Below the pieces are notes generated by a model. It had not been told where the DNA came from. It made no database searches and was given only the letters and a program-made list of their open reading frames with translations. A stretch of DNA of 13,035 nt from an uncultured Oscillospiraceae bacterium (GTDB lineage: Bacteria > Bacillota > Clostridia > Oscillospirales > Oscillospiraceae). How positions within the stretch are numbered: position 1 is the first letter of the stretch; every line of letters begins with the position of its first letter. The stretch covers positions 1 to 13,035 of the forward strand of contig CAKTZP010000054.1 of assembly GCA_934636045.1 (NCBI GenBank), given 5' to 3'. A program made the position numbers and the translations under genes. Of the stretch, positions 8,160 through 13,035 are shown in pieces.

Positions 8160-8187
8160 TTTCTATCCCTCCAATTTTGTTTTGTTT

Positions 8188-8215
8188 ATCATATCACAAT
8201 TTTCTAAGAAGTCAA
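8188..8215 (-). promoter_or_regulatory. Sigma-A-type promoter for the 7299-8159 gene
   Basis: On the minus strand TTGACT (8210-8215), a 16-base spacer and TATGAT (8188-8193), 28 bases before the ATG. It lies in the 60-base gap after the downstream SpoU gene. Confidence 0.65.
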
Positions 8216-8219
8216 TGTG

Positions 8220-9047
8220 TTATTTTGCGCGGCGGCGCAGCTCCCAGAAGGCGACGGCGCTGGCGGCGGCAACATTGAGGGAATCCACACCATGGTACAT
8301 CGGAATGCGCACGGTAAAGTCGCAGCCGTCAATGGTCGTCGGGCGCAGACCGTCGCCCTCCGCGCCGAGGACGATGGCCAGCCGCTCCTGCGCGGCCAGC
8401 TGCGGGTCATCGAGTGGGATGGAGCGGTCGCTCAGCGCCATGGCGGCGGTGGCAAAGCCGAGGCGGCGCAGCAGCGGCAGTCCGGTTTCTGCCCAGTCCG
8501 TGCCGCTTTCGCCCAGCTGTGTCCATGGGACTTGCAGCACCGTGCCCATGCTGACACGGACGGCGCGGCGGTTGAGCGGGTCGCAGCAGGTCGGACTGAC
8601 CAGCACGGCGTCCACGCCCAGCGCCGCCGCCGAGCGGAAAATCGCGCCGACATTGGTCGCGTCGACCACACCCTCTAATACGGCAACGCGGCTTGCCCCC
8701 GCGAGCACGGCCTCGGGCGGCGGCAGCGGCTTACGCCGCATGGCGCACAGGACGCCGCGGCTCAGGCGGAAGCCAGTCAGGTTTTCCAGCAGCGCACCTT
8801 CGCCGGTATAAACCGGGACGTCACCGCAGCGCGCCAGCAGCGGCGCGGCATCGCCTGTGATATGCCGCCGCTCCATCAAAAAAGCTACCGGCTCATAGCC
8901 GCCCTCCAGCGCCGTGCCGATAACCTTGGGGCTTTCAGCGATAAAAATGCCCTTTTCCGGCTCCAAACGATTGCGCAGCTGCGCCTCGGTGAGGCGGGCA
9001 AAGAGCGCCAGTTCCGGTGCGTCGAGGGTCGTCACTTCAAAAACCAT
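8220..9047 (-). CDS. SpoU/TrmH-family RNA 2'-O-methyltransferase, second copy
   Basis: SPOUT-fold enzyme expected to methylate a ribose 2'-OH in tRNA or rRNA using S-adenosylmethionine; the substrate is not predictable. The 275 residues comprise an N-terminal substrate-binding region (EPEKGIFIAESPKVI at 29-43) and a C-terminal catalytic knot. Motif 1 is DATNVGAIFRSAAALG at 129-144 (Asn132, Arg138), motif 2 LGAEGDGL at 227-234 and motif 3 IPMYHGVDSLNVAAASAVAFW at 248-268, all intact. It is a paralogue of the gene just upstream (9037-9885), roughly 60% identical by eye. Its start overlaps that gene's end by 11 bases, with an AGGGGGAG-type ribosome binding site inside the upstream coding sequence, so translation is probably coupled. 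It is not a TrmL- or TrmH-length protein; it fits the larger RlmB/TsnR-like group. Confidence 0.93.
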   Translation of the reverse strand: MVFEVTTLDAPELALFARLTEAQLRNRLEPEKGIFIAESPKVIGTALEGGYEPVAFLMERRHITGDAAPLLARCGDVPVYTGEGALLENLTGFRLSRGVLCAMRRKPLPPPEAVLAGASRVAVLEGVVDATNVGAIFRSAAALGVDAVLVSPTCCDPLNRRAVRVSMGTVLQVPWTQLGESGTDWAETGLPLLRRLGFATAAMALSDRSIPLDDPQLAAQERLAIVLGAEGDGLRPTTIDGCDFTVRIPMYHGVDSLNVAAASAVAFWELRRRAK

Positions 9048-9885
9048 GGCCCTCTCCCCCTTCCGTTTCGTGGATTGCGCTCATCAGGCCGAGCTGCCAG
9101 AACGCCACCGCACTTGCGGCGGCGACATTGAGCGAGTCGACACCGTGCAGCATCGGGATGCGGACGGTAAAATCGCAGTCTTCGATCGTGCGCTGCGCCA
9201 AGCCGTCGCCCTCCGTGCCGAGGACAATGGCCAGTTTTCCGGCGCGGGAGAGCGCCGGAGCATACAGCGGCACGGAATCGTCGCACAGCGCCATGGCCGC
9301 CGTCTGAAAGCCGAGCGCATGCAGCCGCGCCTGCCAGTCCGTCTCCACATACGTCCACGGGATCTGAAACACCGTGCCCATGCTGACGCGGACGGCGCGA
9401 CGGTAGAGCGGGTCGCTGCAGCCGGGGGTCAGGAGCACGGCATCCATGCCGAGCGCCGCGGCGGAGCGAAAGATGGCACCGACATTGGTCGGGTTCATGA
9501 CCTCCTCCAGCACGGCCACGCGGCGGGCGGACGCAGTTGCCGCCTCCAGCGTCGGACGCGGCGGGCGAAGCATGGCGCACAGCATCCCGCGCGTCAGATG
9601 GTAGCCCGTGAGCTGCTCCAAAACGTGCAGCGGCGCGGTGTAGACCGGGACATCGGCGCAGCGCGCGAGCAGCACCCTCCCCTGTCCGGCGACATAGCGC
9701 GTTTCCATCAGAAACGATATCGGAACGCAGCCGCTGTCCAGCGCGCGCTCGATCACGTTCGGGCTTTCGGCAATGAACAGTCCCTTCTCCGGCTCAGCGC
9801 GGTTGACCAGCTGATTTTCCGTCAGGCGCGCGTAGACATCCAGCGCCGGGTCGGAAAAATCTGTAATTTCCACAATTTCTCTCAT
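9037..9885 (-). CDS. SpoU/TrmH-family RNA 2'-O-methyltransferase, first copy
   Basis: The first of two adjacent paralogues, 282 residues. The N-terminal region holds EPEKGLFIAESPNVI at 31-45. The catalytic SPOUT domain has NPTNVGAIFRSAAALG at 131-146 (Arg140), LGTEGDGL at 222-229 and IPMLHGVDSLNVAAASAVAFW at 243-263, so the S-adenosylmethionine knot and catalytic arginine are intact. A tail of about 19 residues rich in Glu/Gly (ending EGGEGHGF) follows; its codons supply the ribosome binding site and start of the next gene. The start at 9885 has AGGAT about 8 bases upstream. A strong hairpin (9901-9932) separates it from hydA on the same strand. Substrate RNA unknown. Confidence 0.93.
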   Translation of the reverse strand: MREIVEITDFSDPALDVYARLTENQLVNRAEPEKGLFIAESPNVIERALDSGCVPISFLMETRYVAGQGRVLLARCADVPVYTAPLHVLEQLTGYHLTRGMLCAMLRPPRPTLEAATASARRVAVLEEVMNPTNVGAIFRSAAALGMDAVLLTPGCSDPLYRRAVRVSMGTVFQIPWTYVETDWQARLHALGFQTAAMALCDDSVPLYAPALSRAGKLAIVLGTEGDGLAQRTIEDCDFTVRIPMLHGVDSLNVAAASAVAFWQLGLMSAIHETEGGEGHGF

Positions 9886-9900
9886 CGTATGATCCTACTG

Positions 9901-9932
9901 CAAGCGCTCCGGTTTCCCTTCCGGAGCGCTTG
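9901..9932 (-). other. Intercistronic hairpin between hydA and the SpoU pair
   Basis: Perfect 12-bp stem, CAAGCGCTCCGG (9901-9912) with CCGGAGCGCTTG (9921-9932), 8-base loop. It starts 12 bases after the hydA stop and ends 15 bases before the SpoU ATG. On the minus strand no T tract follows, so it is not a classical terminator for hydA. The plus strand has the more T-rich flank (TTGTTACTTTCATTTTT) but no plus-strand gene leads into it. Candidate attenuator, processing site or weak terminator. Confidence 0.55.
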
Positions 9933-9944
9933 TTACTTTCATTT

Positions 9945-11315
9945 TTACAGGCAGCACTTGCCGCGCGGGATGTATTGGCCGCCGCGGTCGGCGAGCACCT
10001 TGCCATCCTCGACGGAGAGCTTGCCGCGCAGCCAGACCTGCGCGATATGACCGGCGATCTCTGTGCCCTCGTAGGGCGCGTAATCGACGTTGGCCACCTG
10101 ATCGGCGGCGGTGATCCTCGTGGTGCCCTCGGGGTCATAGACAACGATGTCCGCATCCGCGCCGACGGCGAGATGTCCCTTGCGCGGGAAGGCGCCGTAG
10201 AGCTTTGCAGGCGCTTCGGACAGGACCTCGACCATACGCTCGGCGCTGATTCTTCCCGTGGCGACGCCGTAGGTGTACAGCAGCACGCCGCGCGTCTCCA
10301 CGCCGGGCATACCGCCGGGGATCTTGGTAAAATCGTCGCGTCCGGCGGCCTTCTGTTTCAGCGTAAAGCTGCAATGGTCGGTGGAAACGGTCTGAATTTC
10401 GCCGTTCTCCAGTGCCGTCCAGAGCGCTGCGTTGTCGCTTTCCTTGCGCAGCGGAGGCGCGCAGACGTACTTTGCACCCTCAAAGTCGGGCAGGCTGTAG
10501 CGCGAATCGTCCAGCAGCAGGTAGTGCGGGCAGGTCTCGACATAGACCTTGCGGCCGCGGGCGCGCGCCGCCTCGATCTCGCGCAGGCCGGCCTCACTGG
10601 ACAGGTGCACGATGACGACGGGGGTATCTGCGACCTCCGCCATCTTCAGCAGACGGCTGATGGCCTCGGCCTCCAGAATGGCGGGACGGCACTTCGGATG
10701 CGCCTCAGGCGAGAGCTCGCCTGCCGCCTTGCTCTCGGAGATCAGCGCGTCAATGACGCCCGCATTTTCGCAATGGACGCCCGCGATGCCGCCGAGCTCC
10801 CTGAGCTTTTGCAGCGCCTTGAACATCGACTCGTCGCCGATCATCATGGCGGGATAGGTCATGTACATTTTAAACGAGCTGATTCCCTGCTCGAACATGG
10901 CGGGCAGCTCGGCGATAATCTCGTCGTTCCAGTCGTCGATGGTCATGTGGAAGCCGTAGTCGCAGGCTGTGCGGCCGTCGGCCTTTTTATGCCATAGGTC
11001 TAGGCCGTATTGCAGCGTTTCGCCCTTGTTCGGGCAGGCAAAGTCAATGACCATCGTCGTGCCGCCGCGCAGTGCGGAGCGGCCGCCGGTATAAAAATCG
11101 TCTGCCGTCGTGGTGTTGCAGACGTCAAGGTCAAAGTGCGTGTGCGCGTCGATGAAGCCGGGGAACAGCAGCTTGCCGGTAACGTCAATCACTTCTGCAC
11201 CGTCACAAGTCAAATCAGGCGCGATCTGCTCGATTATTTCGCCGTTGATGAGCACGTCGGCGCGCCGCCGTTCATGGGCGTTGACGACCGTGCCGCCCTT
11301 GAGAAGCTTTTTCAT
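9945..11315 (-). CDS. hydA: Dihydropyrimidinase / D-hydantoinase
   Basis: Zinc amidohydrolase that opens the ring of 5,6-dihydrouracil/dihydrothymine or of hydantoins to N-carbamoyl acids, as in reductive pyrimidine breakdown. The 456-residue product has the usual length. The whole binuclear metal site is visible: HTH in DAHTHFD (His58, His60), the lysine that is carboxylated in this family in SSFKMYMTY (Lys149), His181 in GVHCEN, His237 in VHLSS and Asp313 in STDHCSF. The substrate-loop Tyr154 is present. FPGFIDAHTH and HLAVGADADIVVYDP are typical of the superfamily, and GIPGG-like KIPGGMPGVETR fits hydantoinase better than dihydroorotase. The start at 11315 has AAGGAG about 10 bases upstream. 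No dihydropyrimidine dehydrogenase, beta-ureidopropionase or transporter lies nearby, so the true substrate is open. Confidence 0.95.
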   Translation of the reverse strand: MKKLLKGGTVVNAHERRRADVLINGEIIEQIAPDLTCDGAEVIDVTGKLLFPGFIDAHTHFDLDVCNTTTADDFYTGGRSALRGGTTMVIDFACPNKGETLQYGLDLWHKKADGRTACDYGFHMTIDDWNDEIIAELPAMFEQGISSFKMYMTYPAMMIGDESMFKALQKLRELGGIAGVHCENAGVIDALISESKAAGELSPEAHPKCRPAILEAEAISRLLKMAEVADTPVVIVHLSSEAGLREIEAARARGRKVYVETCPHYLLLDDSRYSLPDFEGAKYVCAPPLRKESDNAALWTALENGEIQTVSTDHCSFTLKQKAAGRDDFTKIPGGMPGVETRGVLLYTYGVATGRISAERMVEVLSEAPAKLYGAFPRKGHLAVGADADIVVYDPEGTTRITAADQVANVDYAPYEGTEIAGHIAQVWLRGKLSVEDGKVLADRGGQYIPRGKCCL

Positions 11316-11349
11316 GGAAACACACTCCTTTTTTCATTTGATCATCTTT

Positions 11350-11378
11350 ATTTTATCACGCCGCGCGGCGAAATGGAA
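11350..11378 (-). promoter_or_regulatory. Weak promoter for hydA with a palindromic operator-like spacer
   Basis: On the minus strand TAAAAT (11350-11355) fits a -10 box, and TTCCAT (11373-11378) is a poor -35 at 17 bases. The spacer contains a perfect 12-bp palindrome CGCCGCGCGGCG (11359-11370), placed where a regulator could act. The promoter call rests mainly on the -10 and its position 35 bases before the ATG. Confidence 0.35.
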
Positions 11379-11394
11379 TAGCAATTTTGCGGCG

Positions 11395-11405
11395 AAAACA
11401 AAAAA
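11395..11405 (-). terminator. T tract at the distal end of the repeat element, likely terminator of the U32 gene
   Basis: Read on the minus strand, the inverted-repeat element at 11403-11560 begins 3 bases after the U32 stop codon. Its two arms can pair (AAAGCCACCC with GGGCGGCTTT plus GTCATTGCGAGG with its complement), and TTTTTTGTTTT follows at once. This matches a Rho-independent terminator built from the element. Confidence 0.5.
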
Positions 11406-11560
11406 GCCGCCCACTTTTGTCATTGCGAGGCTTGCGCAGCAAGCCGTGGCAATCTCGCAGAACAATTCCAAACTTTCGGCAGATTTCGGCGAATTCGGAA
11501 CATTCCGCAGGAGATTGCCACGTCGCTTTGCTCCTCGCAATGACACAGACGGGTGGCTTT
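11403..11560. repeat. Inverted-repeat element with GTCATTGCGAGG ends (full copy)
   Basis: A 158-bp non-coding element. Its termini match over about 28 bases with 5 mismatches; the inner 13 bases TGTCATTGCGAGG (11418-11430) and CCTCGCAATGACA (11533-11545) are perfect. The left module has a hairpin GGCTTGC-GCA-GCAAGCC (11429-11445) followed by GTGGCAATCTC, mirrored at 11511-11522 as GAGATTGCCACG. The centre includes two TTTCGGC direct repeats. It is MITE-like in form, with no transposase. A half-copy lies at 5141-5177. Confidence 0.8.
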
Positions 11561-11563
11561 GTT

Positions 11564-12817
11564 CTATTTTGCAGACAGCTCCGCTTGGCGGCGGAGGATG
11601 CTGTAGGGCGGGACGGGACGCGGCAGCTGCATGGTAAACTCCATCTGCGGATTGCGCGGCTCGACAAGCTCGTTTCCGTCCATGTCCCGCATCACCGGGA
11701 CGGTAAGCGCAAAGGGGCGCAGGTCGGGGCCGACGAGCTCCACGCTGTCCCCCGCAGCGAACTTGTTGCGCAGAGAAAGCGTCGCGCGGCCGGTTGCATC
11801 GCAGGCGGTGACGATTGCACAGACCTGCCACTGGCGGATATACCGGGAGCTTTCCGTATACTGTCCCGGCTGGCCGAAGAAGAAGCCGGTCGAATAGCGC
11901 CGGTGCGACACATGCTCGACCTCGTCGCGCCAGACCGGGTCGATCGGTCGGCCCGCAGCGACGTCATCGATCACATGACGGTACGCGCCGGTGACGATTG
12001 CAGCGTAATAGGCCGATTTCGCGCGGCCCTCGATCTTCAGGCAGCTCACGCCCGCGTCCATGAGCTCCGGGATATGGTCGATCATGCACATATCGCGCGA
12101 GTTCATGATGTACGTTCCCTTTTCGTCCTCGAACACAGGGAAGTATTCGCCGGGGCGCTTTTCCTCCATCAGCGCATACTGATAGCGGCAGGGCTGAGCA
12201 CACGCGCCGCGGTTGCTGTCGCGGCCGGTCATGTAGTTGGATAGCAGGCACCGGCCGGAATAGGACACGCACATGGCCCCGTGGGCAAAGGTCTCCAGCT
12301 CCAGCTCCGGCGGGGTGTTGGCGCGGATGGTCTTGACCTCCTCCAGCGACAGCTCGCGCGCCAGCACGACGCGCTTTGCACCGAGCTCGTACCACGCGTT
12401 GGCACAGGCGTAGTTTGCAACGCTGACCTGCGTGGAAACGTGGCGCTCGCAGTGCGGCGCATAGCGCTGTGCCATACGGAACACACCGAGGTCTGCAATG
12501 ATCAGCGCATCGACGCCGCTGCGGTCGAGCAGCTCCAGATGCGCGGGCAGAGCCGCAAGCTCCTCGCTGCGTGGCATGGTATTCACCGTCACGTGCACTC
12601 TGACCCCGTGTGCGTGGGCATAGGCGACGGCCTCAGGCAGCTCCTCAGGGGTAAAATTCCCCGCGAAGGAGCGCATGCCGAAGCTTGTTCCGGCCAGATA
12701 CACAGCGTCCGCGCCATAGAGAACGGCCATTTTCAACCGCTCCATATCCCCCGCGGGCGCCAGAAGCTCCGGCTTACTCGCCATCGGTCTGCGAGGCGAG
12801 GAATTGGTTGTGTGCAT
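11564..12817 (-). CDS. trhP: Peptidase U32-family protein, probable tRNA uridine-34 hydroxylase (TrhP type)
   Basis: Carries the U32 signature ETFAHGAMCVSYSGRCLLS at 175-193 and, downstream, GRDSNRGACAQPCRY. The four cysteines Cys183, Cys190, Cys206 and Cys210 fit the iron-sulfur ligands of this family. The N-terminal PELLAPAGD (16-24), GADAVYLAG (35-43) and the C-terminal beta-barrel region are also typical. Family members such as B. subtilis YrrN/YrrO and E. coli YegQ (TrhP) hydroxylate U34 of tRNA with prephenate as the oxygen-linked cofactor; protease activity is doubtful. Length 417 and position directly after mltG match yrrO after yrrL. Start choice: GGAGA lies 7 bases before the ATG at 12817; an ATG at 12784 gives the family-like N-terminus MASKPELLAPAG but has no clear ribosome binding site. 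The gene overlaps mltG by 44 or 11 bases accordingly. Confidence 0.88.
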   Translation of the reverse strand: MHTTNSSPRRPMASKPELLAPAGDMERLKMAVLYGADAVYLAGTSFGMRSFAGNFTPEELPEAVAYAHAHGVRVHVTVNTMPRSEELAALPAHLELLDRSGVDALIIADLGVFRMAQRYAPHCERHVSTQVSVANYACANAWYELGAKRVVLARELSLEEVKTIRANTPPELELETFAHGAMCVSYSGRCLLSNYMTGRDSNRGACAQPCRYQYALMEEKRPGEYFPVFEDEKGTYIMNSRDMCMIDHIPELMDAGVSCLKIEGRAKSAYYAAIVTGAYRHVIDDVAAGRPIDPVWRDEVEHVSHRRYSTGFFFGQPGQYTESSRYIRQWQVCAIVTACDATGRATLSLRNKFAAGDSVELVGPDLRPFALTVPVMRDMDGNELVEPRNPQMEFTMQLPRPVPPYSILRRQAELSAK

Positions 12818-13035
12818 CGTAGGTCTCCGAGAAGTGGTGGAAGCCGGTGGACTTGTCCAGCGCGTAGAAATAGTAATTCGTGTCCGTCGGATTCAGCGCA
12901 GCGGTGATGCTGGAAAGGCCGGGGTTTGCGATCGGGCCCGCGGGCAGACCGGCGTGGGTATAGGTGTTATAGGGGCTGTCGACCTGCTTGTCCTCCTCGG
13001 TCAGGGCTCGATCGATCGAGCCGCCGAGGGCGTAA
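12774..13035 (-). CDS. mltG: Endolytic murein transglycosylase MltG, C-terminal end only
   Basis: The last 86 residues of a YceG-like lytic transglycosylase, a membrane-anchored enzyme that cleaves nascent glycan strands and is thought to release them from the synthesis machinery. The frame is open to the window end. Diagnostic segments are YALGGSIDRALTEED, DSPYNTYTHAGLPAGPIANP (family core) and ALNPTDTNYYFYALDKSTGF, then HFSETYDAHN. The N-terminal anchor, LysM-like part and catalytic glutamate lie outside the window. The stop codon TAA at 12774-12776 is inside the U32 gene. In B. subtilis the equivalent yrrL is followed by yrrM and yrrN/yrrO; here no methyltransferase lies between. Confidence 0.93.
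   Translation of the reverse strand, partial: YALGGSIDRALTEEDKQVDSPYNTYTHAGLPAGPIANPGLSSITAALNPTDTNYYFYALDKSTGFHHFSETYDAHNQFLASQTDGE
12824..12829 (-). promoter_or_regulatory. Ribosome binding site deciding the U32 start
   Basis: CGGAGA on the minus strand inside mltG, 7 bases before the ATG at 12817. The alternative ATG at 12784 is preceded by CTCGCAGACCG, with no Shine-Dalgarno match, so this site favours the longer product. Confidence 0.5.

Noticed and set aside
8220..9885. A single SpoU gene split by a frameshift
   Set aside because: Each copy has its own complete N-terminal region and all three catalytic motifs, so this is a tandem duplication, not one broken gene.
8914..10997. Plus-strand open frames of 378 and 355 codons opposite the SpoU genes and hydA
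   Set aside because: They are complements of well-supported genes and show no domain; they span gene boundaries of the real strand.
11387..12244. A 285-codon plus-strand frame over the repeat and the U32 gene
   Set aside because: It starts in the inverted-repeat element and continues antisense to a clear U32 gene.

Overview
This window (about 60% G+C by eye) looks like chromosomal core from a G+C-rich Clostridia bacterium, probably an Oscillospiraceae/Ruminococcaceae-type gut anaerobe. The evidence is the Firmicutes-style pyrH-frr-uppS order, an mltG-U32 peptidase (yrrL/yrrO-like) pair, strong AGGAGG-type ribosome binding sites, textbook sigma-A promoters with 16-17 base spacers, and the intergenic repeats. 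The genus cannot be fixed from this sequence alone. I see no phage, transposase, CRISPR array or tRNA/rRNA gene.

Layout. 1-2208 (minus): the 3' side of a translation/cell-envelope operon, pyrH (UMP kinase), frr (ribosome recycling factor) and uppS (undecaprenyl diphosphate synthase, cut by the window start). pyrH and frr are one base apart; frr and uppS are separated by about 240 bases holding a 91-bp hairpin repeat. 2209-2423: a divergent promoter region for pyrH and glnS. 2424-4130 (plus): glnS, glutaminyl-tRNA synthetase. 4259-5104 (plus): unrecognised six-helix membrane protein. 5370-7085 (plus): membrane-anchored protein with TPR-like, chitobiase-like and leucine-rich-repeat regions. 7299-8159 (minus): membrane protein with a Pro/Ala/Glu-rich tail. 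8220-9885 (minus): two overlapping, tandemly duplicated SpoU-family RNA methyltransferases. 9945-11315 (minus): dihydropyrimidinase/D-hydantoinase. 11564-13035 (minus): U32 peptidase-family protein (likely a tRNA hydroxylase of the TrhP type) overlapping the 3' end of mltG, which the window end cuts.

The genes are mostly housekeeping: nucleotide supply, ribosome recycling, tRNA charging, RNA modification and peptidoglycan synthesis. No gap without a gene exceeds 300 bases; each intergenic region is accounted for by promoters, terminators or repeats. Two short repeat families stand out. One has ends with GTAGGGGC-type palindromes (810-900 and 7119-7225). The other has GTCATTGCGAGG ends (5141-5177 and 11403-11560). 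In both, the hairpin stems differ between copies while base pairing is kept. All four copies lie downstream of stop codons in probably transcribed RNA, and one seems to serve as the terminator of the U32 gene.

I did not find a clearly new multi-gene system. The best candidates for a second look are the paired SpoU methyltransferases, the composite LRR protein and the covarying repeat elements.
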